A stretch of DNA of 64,000 bases from Variovorax paradoxus (GTDB lineage: Bacteria > Pseudomonadota > Gammaproteobacteria > Burkholderiales > Burkholderiaceae_C), in assembly GCF_029919115.1 (NCBI RefSeq), contig NZ_CP123990.1:3162001-3226000 (forward strand). The letters are read 5' to 3'. Position 1 is the stretch's first letter; every line of letters begins with the position of its first letter. The translations under genes were made by a program, and so were the position numbers. The notes under the pieces were generated by a model, which did not search any database, was not told the DNA's origin, and saw only the letters and a program-made list of their open reading frames with translations. Below are positions 1 through 8,501 of the stretch, piece after piece.

Positions 1-70
1 GAACACCTGATCCGCACACCGACCGCCCCGGCCGGACGTGCATCCATGCATCCGCCGAGGCCCATCGACA

Positions 71-110
71 AAGGCCCCGCGCAGCCATTCGCCGGGGCCT
101 TTTTGTTTTT
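71..110 (+). terminator. Rho-independent terminator
   Basis: A stem of AAGGCCCCG (71-79) pairs with CGGGGCCTT (93-101), with a loop of about 13 bases and a T-rich tail (TTTTTGTTTTT) to 110. It should end a transcript entering from the left edge. It also argues against starting the next small gene at the upstream ATG at 46. Confidence 0.75.
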
Positions 111-123
111 GGAGTGTGCGCAC

Positions 124-342
124 ATGAGTGCTCAACGAAAGGCCCGCGACGACGAGAAGCGTCTGGGCCGGTTCTATTTTTCGGTGCCGGGCGCGGCACC
201 TCGCAACCCCGTTCTGGCTGCCATTGCGCGCGGCGAGGCCAACCAGAAGGCAGGCCGCCACTTGCGCACGCATCGCGCGGAGCGGCGTGCGCAGAAGGTC
301 GCATTGCAGAAGGCTGCACGCAGCCTCGGGCGCGAGGAGTGA
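124..342 (+). CDS. small basic protein of unknown function
   Basis: A 72-residue, Arg/Ala-rich, strongly basic protein with no signal peptide or membrane segment. I start it at the ATG at 124, which has a GGAG ribosome site about nine bases upstream at 111-114; the longer frame from 46 would run through the terminator. The C-terminal half (HLRTHRAERRAQKVALQK) looks helical and positively charged, which would suit nucleic-acid binding, but that is only inference. I recognise no family. It converges on the L,D-transpeptidase-like gene, with 14 bases between the two stops. Confidence 0.5.
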   Translation: MSAQRKARDDEKRLGRFYFSVPGAAPRNPVLAAIARGEANQKAGRHLRTHRAERRAQKVALQKAARSLGREE

Positions 343-356
343 CGCGCCGAAAAGGA

Positions 357-1022
357 TCAGCGCGCCTGGGGCGCCTGGGCCCGGGCGGTCGAAGTCTCGA
401 ACAGCGTGCTTGCAGGCCTCGTCTCCGGCAGCACGTAGATCACTGCCTTCGCGGTGCCGAACGACGGCTTCACATGCGCGTCGTAAAACGCCGCGGGCAC
501 GTTGATGCAGCCATAGGAGATGCGGTTGTCCGCCGCAGTCGGCGTGGCCAGGCGTTCGAGCCGGCGCTCGGCCTTGTTGGTCGCGCGCACGCGGTGCATC
601 GACACGGCCGCGTCGTAATCGACCCAGACGATGTCCTCGCCTGAAAGATTGCGGCCCGGCTCGCTGACGAAGCGGCCCGCGGGCGTGGTGCGCTCGTCGT
701 CGCGGATGTCGGCCATCTGGCGTTCGCCGATGCCGGGCACCGAATGGTCGCCCTTTGCAAGGCCCAGAAGAATGGGCGAGGACGCCCGCCGTTTTCCGTC
801 CGCATCGAAGATGTGGACCACGGCGGCTTTCTTGTCGACGATCGCGAATGGCGTGCCCTGGTTGTCGCCGGTGGTGCGAATCCAGCCGGCCACGGTTTCG
901 GTGTCGCGCGAAACCGCCGGCGACGAAAGCGCCGGCGGTGCCACGCTCAGCAATGAAGCGAGCGCAGCAATGGCAATGCCGCAAGAGAGGCCGCCGCGGC
1001 GGCCCTCAGAGCAAGTCCACAT
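357..1022 (-). CDS. L,D-transpeptidase (YkuD-like) periplasmic protein
   Basis: A 221-residue exported protein of the YkuD/ErfK type, a family that cross-links peptidoglycan or attaches proteins to it using an active-site cysteine. An N-terminal hydrophobic segment (GIAIAALASLLSVAPPALS) is a likely signal peptide. The family fold is suggested by PFAIVDKKAAVVHIF near the start of the domain, a TPAGRF strand, SMHRV with a candidate His, and RISYGCINV with the candidate nucleophilic Cys. The usual motif is SHGC; here the His before GC is Tyr. I use the ATG at 1022 because the GTG at 1046 overlaps the upstream gene. The distal gene of a possible pair with the Ser/Thr-rich secreted protein. Confidence 0.7.
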   Translation of the reverse strand: MWTCSEGRRGGLSCGIAIAALASLLSVAPPALSSPAVSRDTETVAGWIRTTGDNQGTPFAIVDKKAAVVHIFDADGKRRASSPILLGLAKGDHSVPGIGERQMADIRDDERTTPAGRFVSEPGRNLSGEDIVWVDYDAAVSMHRVRATNKAERRLERLATPTAADNRISYGCINVPAAFYDAHVKPSFGTAKAVIYVLPETRPASTLFETSTARAQAPQAR

Positions 1023-1029
1023 CGCGCGT

Positions 1030-1338
1030 TCAGTTGCGGTCGGCACGTGCCACGCGGGTCGTACGCTGCGTATCGCCCTGGGCGCTCATGTCCTGGCTGG
1101 TGCTGGGCGACGTTGTCGCCTGGTTCGTCGTGGTGCTGCCGGTCGAGCCCGACATCGTGCCTTGATTGGTGGCAGGCGTGCCGGTGGTGCCCATCGGGGT
1201 GTTCTGCTGCGTCTGCTGGCCGGCAGCGGTGGCCGGGTTCGGCGAGCTGGTGTTCGGCGGGTTGCCCTGTGCAATGGCAAAACCTGCGGCGCTGGTCAGG
1301 GCAATGGCGGCCATGGTCATCTTGATCGAACGGGTCAT
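1030..1338 (-). CDS. secreted Ser/Thr/Gln-rich low-complexity protein
   Basis: A 102-residue protein with a clear signal peptide (MTRSIKMTMAAIALTSAAGFAIAQ, cleavage after AIA) followed by a disordered stretch rich in Thr, Ser, Gln, Asn and Gly and a short basic C-terminus. The ATG at 1338 is chosen over an upstream in-frame start because an AAGGAGA ribosome site lies just before it. No catalytic motif is visible and I know no function; a periplasmic or surface location is inferred from the signal. It lies eight bases before the transpeptidase-like gene on the same strand, so the two may be co-transcribed. Confidence 0.6.
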   Translation of the reverse strand: MTRSIKMTMAAIALTSAAGFAIAQGNPPNTSSPNPATAAGQQTQQNTPMGTTGTPATNQGTMSGSTGSTTTNQATTSPSTSQDMSAQGDTQRTTRVARADRN

Positions 1339-1462
1339 GTGTATCTCCTTGGATGGAATGAGTGAATCGATCGCTCGATGGAGCAACCGATGCTCAAGCT
1401 AGCCTTGGTACACGCCCGTGCGGTCGGTGGGCCGCGCGGTCAGCTGTAGGACGACTGGTGTC

Positions 1463-3637
1463 TCAGGCGCCCGCCTTCACCTTCAGGCGCCACGCATGCA
1501 GCAGCGGCTCGGTGTACCCGCTCGGCTGCTCGATACCCTTGAACACGAGGTCTTGCGCGGCCTTGTAGGCGGCCGAGGTGTCGAGGTTGCCGGCCATCGG
1601 CTGGTACACCGGGTCGCCCGCGTTCTGCTCGTCGACCACCTTGGCCATGCGCTGGAAGGCTTCGTCGACTTGCGCCTTGGTCACCACGCCGTGCAGCAGC
1701 CAGTTGGCGATGTGCTGGCTCGAGATGCGCAGCGTGGCGCGGTCTTCCATCAGGCCCACGTTGTGGATGTCGGGCACCTTGGAGCAGCCCACGCCCTGGT
1801 CGATCCAGCGCACCACGTAGCCGAGGATGCCCTGCACGTTGTTGTCGATTTCCTGCTGCTTCTCGGCATCGGTCCACTTGGCTTCGGACGCAATGGGCAC
1901 TTGCAGCAGCGCGTTCAGGATGTTGTCGCGTTCGGCGTCGGCATCGATCTTTTCAAGCTCTTGCTGCACCGCCGTGACGCTCACCTGGTGGTAGTGCAGC
2001 GCATGCAGCGTGGCAGCGGTGGGCGAAGGCACCCAGGCAGTGTTGGCACCGGCCTTGGGGTGCGCAATCTTCTGTTCGAGCATGGCGGCCATGAGGTCGG
2101 GCATGGCCCACATGCCCTTGCCGATCTGCGCCTTGCCGCGCAGGCCGCACGAGAGGCCGACCAGGACGTTGTTCTTTTCGTACGCGCCGATCCACGCGCT
2201 GGACTTCATGTCGCCCTTGCGGATCATCGGGCCGCCGTGCATGGCGGTGTGCATCTCGTCGCCGGTGCGGTCGAGGAAGCCGGTGTTGATGAAGGCCACG
2301 CGCGCGGCGGCTTCGGCAATGCAGGCCTTGAGGTTGACGCTGGTGCGGCGCTCCTCGTCCATGATGCCCAGCTTCACGGTGTTGGCTGGCAGGCCGAGCA
2401 GTTGCTCGACGCGGCTGAACAGCTCGCTGGCAAAGGCCACTTCGGCCGGGCCGTGCATCTTGGGCTTGACGATGTAGATGCTGCCGGTGCGCGAGTTGCC
2501 CTTGCGCTTCAGGTCGATCATGGCGATGGTGGTGGTGACCACGGCATCGAGAATGCCTTCGGGAATTTCCTTGCCGTCCGCGTACAGCACGGCGGGATTG
2601 GTCATCAGGTGGCCCACGTTGCGCAGGAACATGAGCGAGCGGCCGTGCAGCTTCACGGGCTTGCCGTCGGCGCCGGTGTATTCGCGGTCGGGGTTGAGGC
2701 CGCGCGTGAAGGTCTTGCCGCCCTTGACCACTTCTTCGGTGAGCGTGCCCTGCACGATGCCGAGCCAGTTCGCATACGCGAGCACCTTGTCGGCGGCATC
2801 GACCACGGCCACCGAGTCTTCGAGGTCGAGAATGGTCGAGAGCGCGGCTTCGAGCACCAGGTCGCTCACGCCGGCCGGATCGGTCTTGCCGATGGGCGTG
2901 CTGCGGTCGATGCGGATGTCAAGGTGAATGCCGTTGTGCTTGAGCAGCACCGACGAAGGCGACGCCGCATCGCCCTGGTAGCCCACGAAGGCGGCCGGGT
3001 CGCGCAGCGTGGTGCTGCTGCTTTGCAGCGCAATGTGCAGTTGGCCGTCCTTCACGCTGTACCCGGTCGCCATCTTGTGCGAACCGTTTTCGAGCGGCGC
3101 GGCCTGGTCGAGCACGTTGCGCGCAAATTCGATGACCTTGGCACCGCGCACGGGGTTGTAGCCCTTGCCCTTTTCTGCGCCATCGGTTTCGGGAATGGCA
3201 TCGGTGCCGTAGAGCGCGTCGTACAGCGAGCCCCAGCGCGCATTGGCGGCGTTGAGTGCGTAGCGCGCGTTCAGGATGGGCACCACCAGCTGTGGGCCGG
3301 CCTGCAGTGCGAGCTCGGAGTCGACGTTGGCCGTGGTGGCTTTGGCGCCCTTGGGCTGCGGCAGCAGGTAGCCGATTTTTTCGAGGAATGCGCGGTACGC
3401 CGGCATGTCGGAAATCGGGCCGGGGTTCTTCTTGTGCCAGGCGTCGAGCTCGGTTTGCAGGCGGTCGCGTTCGGCCACGAGCGCAATGTTCTTCGGCGCA
3501 AGGTCGCTCACGATGGCGTCGAAGCCCTTCCAGAAAACATCGCTGGCCACACCGCTGGCGGGCAAGACCTTTTCTTCGATGAAACGGTGCAACTCGGTCG
3601 CGACCTGGAGTCCGTGGGCGGTGGTTCGGGCGGTCAT
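1463..3637 (-). CDS. glcB: malate synthase G
   Basis: Condenses glyoxylate with acetyl-CoA to malate, the second step of the glyoxylate bypass and the entry point for glycolate-derived glyoxylate, in the cytoplasm. The 724-residue length matches the G isoform (about 720) and exceeds isoform A. Recognisable stretches include [20 protein letters not shown] near residue 135, the central [27 protein letters not shown], and [13 protein letters not shown], which carries acidic and Arg residues of the TIM-barrel active site. The C-terminal [22 protein letters not shown] region is typical. Start at 3637 is set by an AAGGAGAG site; an in-frame start further upstream is ignored. No isocitrate lyase is in the window. 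Confidence 0.97.
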   Translation of the reverse strand: MTARTTAHGLQVATELHRFIEEKVLPASGVASDVFWKGFDAIVSDLAPKNIALVAERDRLQTELDAWHKKNPGPISDMPAYRAFLEKIGYLLPQPKGAKATTANVDSELALQAGPQLVVPILNARYALNAANARWGSLYDALYGTDAIPETDGAEKGKGYNPVRGAKVIEFARNVLDQAAPLENGSHKMATGYSVKDGQLHIALQSSSTTLRDPAAFVGYQGDAASPSSVLLKHNGIHLDIRIDRSTPIGKTDPAGVSDLVLEAALSTILDLEDSVAVVDAADKVLAYANWLGIVQGTLTEEVVKGGKTFTRGLNPDREYTGADGKPVKLHGRSLMFLRNVGHLMTNPAVLYADGKEIPEGILDAVVTTTIAMIDLKRKGNSRTGSIYIVKPKMHGPAEVAFASELFSRVEQLLGLPANTVKLGIMDEERRTSVNLKACIAEAAARVAFINTGFLDRTGDEMHTAMHGGPMIRKGDMKSSAWIGAYEKNNVLVGLSCGLRGKAQIGKGMWAMPDLMAAMLEQKIAHPKAGANTAWVPSPTAATLHALHYHQVSVTAVQQELEKIDADAERDNILNALLQVPIASEAKWTDAEKQQEIDNNVQGILGYVVRWIDQGVGCSKVPDIHNVGLMEDRATLRISSQHIANWLLHGVVTKAQVDEAFQRMAKVVDEQNAGDPVYQPMAGNLDTSAAYKAAQDLVFKGIEQPSGYTEPLLHAWRLKVKAGA

Positions 3638-3692
3638 GTTTTTCTCTCCTTGAGAACGGTGCAATGCTGAATGAATTGAGGTGCGGTGTCTG

Positions 3693-4370
3693 TCAGAAGA
3701 ACGCAAGCACGTCGCGCAGGCTGCTGCCGATGCGTTCGGGCTGCGTGCCGAGTTCTTCGAACGGGAGCTGGTAGCGGTTGACCCAGAGCGTGCGGAATCC
3801 GAACCAGGTGGCGCCGAGCGCGTCCCAGGCGTTGCAGCTGACGAACGCGATCCGGCCGGGCTGCAGGCCGGTGGCGGTCACGCCGAGTTGGTATGCATCG
3901 GGATGGGTCTTGTACTTGCGGATGCCGTCGACGCTCAGCACATGGTCGAGCAGACCGTCGAGCCCGGCGTTGCGCACGGCAGCGTCGAGCATGCCGGGAT
4001 CGCCGTTCGAGAGAATGCCGGTGACCACGCCGCGCGCCTTGAGTGCCTCAAGCACTTCGCGGCATTCGGGAAACGCCGTGAGCGTGCGGTACTGGTCCAT
4101 CAGCTGCTGCTCGGCCGCGCCGGACAAGTCGAGGCCCAGCCGCTTGCAGGTGTAGCGCAGCGCGGCGCGCGTGAGTTCGCCGAAGGGCCGGTAGTGCGCG
4201 CCGTGATTGCTGGTGGTGACCAGGCGTGTGTATTCGATCTGCTTGTCGCGCCAGCCCGCGGCCAGTGCCTGCCCGTGTCCGGCGAACAGCCGCTCGGCCG
4301 TCTGCCCGACGCTGTAGACGTCGAACAGGGTGCCGTAGGCATCGAAGAGGACTGCGCCGGGTTGATCCAT
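3693..4370 (-). CDS. type II haloacid dehalogenase (HAD superfamily)
   Basis: A 225-residue HAD hydrolase of the (S)-2-haloacid dehalogenase type, which removes halide from 2-haloalkanoates. Motif I is [13 protein letters not shown] with the nucleophilic Asp, followed by the dehalogenase-type cap containing QIEYTRLV. Motif II is TGILSNGDP, the conserved Lys lies in [10 protein letters not shown], and the terminal region [24 protein letters not shown] matches the family's SSNxWDxxGA segment with Cys in place of one Ser. Length is normal. It lies upstream of glcB on the same strand, separated by about 55 bases. True substrate is uncertain because many family members act on other phosphate or halide substrates. 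Confidence 0.88.
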   Translation of the reverse strand: MDQPGAVLFDAYGTLFDVYSVGQTAERLFAGHGQALAAGWRDKQIEYTRLVTTSNHGAHYRPFGELTRAALRYTCKRLGLDLSGAAEQQLMDQYRTLTAFPECREVLEALKARGVVTGILSNGDPGMLDAAVRNAGLDGLLDHVLSVDGIRKYKTHPDAYQLGVTATGLQPGRIAFVSCNAWDALGATWFGFRTLWVNRYQLPFEELGTQPERIGSSLRDVLAFF

Positions 4371-4495
4371 AACTTGGACTTTATTCGATACCTTGCCGAT
4401 TGGTAATAACCGGGATCGGCATTTATCGGTGACAAAAGTGAAGGTAATCGCAGGAGGCCCGGCGTTTTCTTCCTTCTTTTGTTAGAGGGTTCTTG

Positions 4496-5236
4496 TCAGA
4501 AGGCTCCGCTGAGCTGGCGGGCCGCGGCGCGCACGGGCTCGATGTGGCGCGCGTCGTAGCGGTGCGCAGGCATCGTCAGCGTGACCGCCGCGGCCAAGCG
4601 GCCATCGGCATGGAACACCGGCGCCGAAATGCCCGCCAGCTCGGCCGTGCGGTCGCCCACCAGCGCGCAGTAGCCCTGCGCGCGAATGGCGTCGTACAGC
4701 TTTCGCTCCTCGGGGCTGCGCGGCTGTTCGGCTTCGGGCCCGAAGGCGATCAGCACGCGCGCACCGGCGCCGCGGTCATTGGGCAGCAGGTCGCCCGCGC
4801 GCACGTGGTCGCGCACCACATGCGACGAATCGACGCGGAACTGGCACAGCCGCACCCAGCTTTCGCCCTGGCCCTGCCGCACGTGGTACGCCGCGCTTTC
4901 GCCCGTGGCTGCAGCCAGCGTGCGCAGCACCGGCAGCACGATGCGGTCGAGCGAGAGCGACGCCGCGTAAAGGCCGTGCAGGCGAGCGATCTCGGCGCCG
5001 AGCGCATAGCGCCCGTCGTCCTGGCGGCGGATCAGCCGCGCATGTTCGAGCGAAGCCAGGAGGCGCAGCACCGTGCTCTTGTAGAGCTGCGTGCGCCCTG
5101 CAAATTGCGCGAGCGACAGCGCCTCATCGCCGGGCTGAAAAGCCGAGAGAAGGCTCAGCGCGCGGTCGACCGCTGCGGCGCCCCCGGGGGCGGCGTTGAG
5201 GTCTGAAACCGATTCGGTCTGGGCTTTGCGGGGCAT
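4496..5236 (-). CDS. IclR-family transcriptional regulator
   Basis: A 246-residue regulator with an N-terminal winged helix (AVDRALSLLSAF, LSLAQFAGRTQLYKSTVLRL, SLEHARLIRRQDDGRYALG) and a C-terminal IclR effector domain (GESAAYHVRQGQGESWVRL, GAGARVL, GYCALVGDRTAELAGISAPV, MPAHRYD). It is transcribed divergently from the lyase/CoA-transferase operon, the standard arrangement for IclR proteins that control a neighbouring catabolic operon and bind a small acid or aromatic effector. The 127-base gap between them holds a promoter and a perfect inverted repeat, so it is the likely local regulator. Effector unknown. Confidence 0.93.
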   Translation of the reverse strand: MPRKAQTESVSDLNAAPGGAAAVDRALSLLSAFQPGDEALSLAQFAGRTQLYKSTVLRLLASLEHARLIRRQDDGRYALGAEIARLHGLYAASLSLDRIVLPVLRTLAAATGESAAYHVRQGQGESWVRLCQFRVDSSHVVRDHVRAGDLLPNDRGAGARVLIAFGPEAEQPRSPEERKLYDAIRAQGYCALVGDRTAELAGISAPVFHADGRLAAAVTLTMPAHRYDARHIEPVRAAARQLSGAF

Positions 5237-5245
5237 GGCGTTGGC

Positions 5246-5275
5246 TTGACAGGGAAAGTCGTTCGGCGGTTTAAT
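5246..5275 (+). promoter_or_regulatory. predicted sigma-70 promoter of the lyase operon
   Basis: TTGACA at 5246-5251 (full match to the -35 consensus) is followed after 18 bases by TTTAAT at 5270-5275 (five of six at -10). It points toward the HMG-CoA-lyase-type gene and leaves a leader of about 80 bases. It lies in the gap between the divergent regulator and the operon. Confidence 0.6.
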
Positions 5276-5311
5276 TCTGTTTAATGGAATTTAGTTCTGC
5301 AAGATAGAACT
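5273..5311. promoter_or_regulatory. candidate IclR operator with two inverted repeats
   Basis: AATTC (5273-5277) pairs with GAATT (5287-5291) across 9 bases, and AGTTCT (5293-5298) pairs perfectly with AGAACT (5306-5311) across 7 bases. Both lie over or just downstream of the predicted -10 element, where a bound IclR protein would block initiation. The block is AT-rich against a GC-rich background. Assignment to the adjacent regulator is inference. Confidence 0.5.
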
Positions 5312-5363
5312 GTCAAGCGAATCGGCCGATTGCAAGCCGATCGCTCCAAGGAGACAAGAGTCG

Positions 5364-6311
5364 ATGACACCCCCCGATGTTGTGATCAGCGAAGTCGGCC
5401 CGCGCGACGGCCTGCAATCGGTCAAGGCCACCATGCCCACGGCCGACAAGCTGCGCTGGATCGACGCGCTTTACGCCGCCGGCGTGCGCGAGATCGAAGT
5501 CGCTTCCTTCGTGCCCGCGAAGCTGCTGCCGCAAATGGCCGACGCCGCCGAGGTGGTGCGCCATGCCATCACGCTGCCGGGCCTTACGGTGATGGCGCTC
5601 GTGCCCAACCGCAAGGGCGCGCAGGCCGCGCTGGAAGCCGGCGCGCACAAGCTCACCATGCCCGTGTCGGCCAGCGTGGCGCACTCGCTGGCCAACGTGC
5701 GCAAGACGCCGGCCGAAATGGTCGACGAAGTGCGTGCCATCTCCGAGCTGCGCCGCGAATCGGCGCCGGGCGTGCTGCTCGAGGTCGGCATTTCCACCGC
5801 CTTCGGCTGCACGCTGCAGGGGCTGGTGCCCGAAGACGACGTGATCCGCCTTGCCGCGCAGTGCATCGAGGCGGGCGCCGAAGAGGCCGGTCTTTCGGAC
5901 ACCGTGGGCTACGCCAACCCGGCGCAGGTGCGCCGGCTTTTCAAGCGGCTGCGGGCTGAACTTGGCGAGCACGCAGGCGCGGCCCACATGCACAACACGC
6001 GCGGCCTGGGCATTGCGAACTGCCTTGCGGCATGGGACGAGGGCGTGCGCACCTTCGACGCCTCGCTCGGCGGACTCGGCGGCTGCCCTTATGCGCCTGG
6101 GGCCTCCGGCAACGCCGTCACGGAAGACCTCGTCTTCATGTTCGAGGCCATGGGCGTGCGCACCGGCATCGACATCGAGAAACTCATTGCGGCACGCGCG
6201 CCGCTCATGGCCGGCCTGCCGGGCGAACCGGTGTACGGCATGACGCCCGAAGCCGGCCTGCCCAAGGGCTTTGTCCAAGGCCCTGTCCAGGAAACCAACC
6301 CACATGCCTGA
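5364..6311 (+). CDS. hydroxymethylglutaryl-CoA lyase-type enzyme
   Basis: A 315-residue HMGL-like TIM-barrel lyase, cleaving 3-hydroxy-3-methylglutaryl-CoA or a related 3-hydroxyacyl-CoA to acetyl-CoA and a keto acid. EVGPRDGLQSVKA at the start supplies the metal-binding Asp and catalytic Arg; ISTAFGCTLQG, GLSDTVGYANP and AAHMHNTRGLGIAN carry the metal His pair, and GLGGCPYAPGASGN contains the catalytic Cys loop of true HMG-CoA lyases. Start at 5364 follows an AAGGAG site. First gene of the operon and translationally overlapping the CoA-transferase by eight bases, so the pair probably activates and cleaves a branched hydroxy acid. A related substrate such as citramalyl-CoA is possible. Confidence 0.9.
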   Translation: MTPPDVVISEVGPRDGLQSVKATMPTADKLRWIDALYAAGVREIEVASFVPAKLLPQMADAAEVVRHAITLPGLTVMALVPNRKGAQAALEAGAHKLTMPVSASVAHSLANVRKTPAEMVDEVRAISELRRESAPGVLLEVGISTAFGCTLQGLVPEDDVIRLAAQCIEAGAEEAGLSDTVGYANPAQVRRLFKRLRAELGEHAGAAHMHNTRGLGIANCLAAWDEGVRTFDASLGGLGGCPYAPGASGNAVTEDLVFMFEAMGVRTGIDIEKLIAARAPLMAGLPGEPVYGMTPEAGLPKGFVQGPVQETNPHA

Positions 6312-7494
6312 ATCCACTCGGCTTCCCTACGCCGGCATCCGCGTCGTCGAATTCACCCACATGGTCATGGGCCCGACCTGCGGCCTGCTGCTGGCCGACC
6401 TCGGCGCCGAAGTCATCAAGGTCGAGCCCATCGAGGGCGACAGCACGCGCCGCCTGCTCGGTTCGGGCTCGGGCTTCTTTCCCACGTTCAACCGCAACAA
6501 GAAGAGCATCGCGCTCGACCTCAAGACGCCAGAGGGCGTGGAGGCCGCGCTGCGCCTCGTTGCCACGGCCGACATCGTGAGCGAGAACTTCAAGCCCGGC
6601 ACCATGAAGAAGCTGGGGCTGGACTACGACAGCCTGAAGCAGCTCAACCCGCGCCTCATCTACGTGAGCCACAAGGGCTTTCTGCCCGGCCCGTACGACC
6701 ATCGCACCGCGCTCGACGAGGTGGTGCAGATGATGGGCGGCCTGGCCTACATGACCGGCCGCGCCGGCGACCCGCTGCGTGCGGGCACCAGCGTGAACGA
6801 CATCATGGGCGGCATGTTCGGCGCCATTGGCGCCATGGCCGCGCTGCGCCAGCGCGAGCTCACCGGCAAGGGCTGCGAGGTGCAGTCCGCGCTCTTCGAG
6901 AACAACGTGTTCCTGGTCGCGCAGCACATGATGCAGTTCGCCGCCACTGGCAAGGCGGCCGACCCGATGCCCAGCCGCATCTCGGCCTGGGCCGTGTACG
7001 ACGTGTTCACCGTGAAGGACGGCGAGCAGATCTTTCTCGCGGCCGTGAGCGACAAGCAGTGGGCGATCTTCTGCAAGGCCTTCGGGCTGGAAGAAATGCT
7101 GGCCGACCCGCGCCTGAAGACCAACAACGACCGCGTGCTGGCACGCGAGTGGATGATGCCGATCCTGCGCTCGCACCTGGCCGGCTACAGCGCCGCCGAG
7201 CTCAGCGCGGTCTTCGAGCAGAACGAGCTGCCCTTCGCGCCCATTACCAAGCCCCAGCAGCTGTTCGATGACCCGCACCTGAACGCCACGGGCGGCCTCG
7301 CCCCCGTGCGCATGAACGACGGCCACATGGCCAAGGTGCCGCTCATGCCGTTCACGCTCGATGGCGAGCGCCCCGGCATTCGCCTGCAGCCGCCGAACAT
7401 TGGCGAGCACACGGGCGAGCTGCTGAGGGAGGTGGGCTATGGCGACGAGGAGATCGCCGCCCTCAAGACACGCAACATCATCCTTGGAGACTGA
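6304..7494 (+). CDS. CaiB/BaiF (class III) CoA-transferase
   Basis: A 396-residue class III CoA-transferase, moving CoA between acids through an aspartyl-anhydride intermediate. The N-terminus (GIRVVEFTHMVMGPTCGLLL, DLGAEVIKVEP) is typical, NRNKKSIALDLKTPEG is the conserved nucleotide-binding strand, and the candidate catalytic Asp lies in SVNDIMGGMFGAIGAMAAL. The start at 6304 overlaps the lyase stop by eight bases, indicating translational coupling. The natural partnership is loading CoA onto the acid that the lyase then cleaves. The substrate cannot be read from the sequence. Confidence 0.92.
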   Translation: MPESTRLPYAGIRVVEFTHMVMGPTCGLLLADLGAEVIKVEPIEGDSTRRLLGSGSGFFPTFNRNKKSIALDLKTPEGVEAALRLVATADIVSENFKPGTMKKLGLDYDSLKQLNPRLIYVSHKGFLPGPYDHRTALDEVVQMMGGLAYMTGRAGDPLRAGTSVNDIMGGMFGAIGAMAALRQRELTGKGCEVQSALFENNVFLVAQHMMQFAATGKAADPMPSRISAWAVYDVFTVKDGEQIFLAAVSDKQWAIFCKAFGLEEMLADPRLKTNNDRVLAREWMMPILRSHLAGYSAAELSAVFEQNELPFAPITKPQQLFDDPHLNATGGLAPVRMNDGHMAKVPLMPFTLDGERPGIRLQPPNIGEHTGELLREVGYGDEEIAALKTRNIILGD

Positions 7495-7498
7495 CTCA

Positions 7499-8479
7499 AT
7501 GCCTTCGATCCCGCGGCGCGCCTTGCCCGTCTTGTTCCTCTGCGCCGCGACCGCGGCTTGCCTTCCCGCACTGGCGGCTGACGCGGCGTGGCCCGCCAGG
7601 CCGGTGCGACTGGTGGTTCCGTACGCGCCTGGCGGCACCACCGACTACGCCGCGCGCCAGATCGCACAGAAGCTCACCGAGCAAACCGGCATCTCCTTCT
7701 ATGTGGAGAACAAGGCCGGCGCGAGCGGCACGATCGGCTCCAGCCTAGCGGCCAAGTCCGCGCCGGACGGCGGCACCTTTCTGATCAACGACACCACCTA
7801 CGCGATGCTGCCGCACCTCTTCAGGAAGCTGCCGTGGGAGCCCGCCGACCTGGTGCCCGTGACGACGATCGTCGATGCGCCGCTCGTCGTCGTAGTGGGC
7901 GCGAACTCGCCCTACAAAAGCGTGACGGCGCTGATCGACGAGGCCCGCAAGAACCCCGGCAAGCTGACTTTCGGCTCGGGCGGCGTGGGCAGCTCCACCC
8001 ACCTGGGTGGCGAGCTGCTCAAGCAGAACGGCAAGCTCGGGCTGACCCACGTGCCTTACAAGGGAGCGGGCGAAGCGATGCTGGGCGTGGTGTCCGGGCA
8101 GGTCGACGTGCTGGTCACCGCCGCGCCCACGGCCATTCCGCAGGTCAAGGGCGGCAAGGTGCGCGCGCTGCTCGTGACCTCGCCGCAGCGCCTTGCCGCC
8201 TTGCCCGAGGCGCCCACCAGCGCCGAGGCCGGCCTGAAGGATTTCACTGCCACCAACTGGTTCGGCATTGCGGCGCCCAAGGGCACGCCGCAGCCGATCG
8301 TCGATAAGCTGCAGGCCGAGGTGAAGAAGGCGCTCGCATCGCCCGACCTCGCGAAGCGCTTTGCGGAGCAGGGCGCAAGCCCGGGCGGCCTGTCCTCGGC
8401 CGATTTCGGCAAGTTCGTCCTCAGCCAGACCCAGGCCTGGGGACAGGTGATCAAGGCCGCAAACGTGCAGCCCGAGTGA
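7499..8479 (+). CDS. Bug/TctC-family periplasmic substrate-binding protein
   Basis: A 326-residue extracytoplasmic binding protein of the tripartite tricarboxylate transporter type, which captures carboxylates in the periplasm. A signal peptide (LPVLFLCAATAACLPALAAD) precedes the family start WPARPVRLVVPYAPGGTTD; NKAGASGTIGS and LTHVPYKGAGEAMLGVVSGQ are typical ligand-loop segments. No TctA or TctB membrane partner lies in the window, the usual situation for the expanded Bug families of Burkholderiales. The gene begins four bases after the CoA-transferase stop, so its ligand is likely the substrate of that operon. Confidence 0.93.
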   Translation: MPSIPRRALPVLFLCAATAACLPALAADAAWPARPVRLVVPYAPGGTTDYAARQIAQKLTEQTGISFYVENKAGASGTIGSSLAAKSAPDGGTFLINDTTYAMLPHLFRKLPWEPADLVPVTTIVDAPLVVVVGANSPYKSVTALIDEARKNPGKLTFGSGGVGSSTHLGGELLKQNGKLGLTHVPYKGAGEAMLGVVSGQVDVLVTAAPTAIPQVKGGKVRALLVTSPQRLAALPEAPTSAEAGLKDFTATNWFGIAAPKGTPQPIVDKLQAEVKKALASPDLAKRFAEQGASPGGLSSADFGKFVLSQTQAWGQVIKAANVQPE

Positions 8480-8501
8480 CCCCGCCGGAGATCGTGCAGC
8501 C

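Noticed and set aside
46..123. Upstream start at 46 for the first small gene
   Set aside because: It would translate through a strong rho-independent terminator, and the ATG at 124 has its own ribosome site.
1418..3670. Long plus-strand frame opposite glcB
   Set aside because: Malate synthase G on the minus strand explains the region with clear family motifs.
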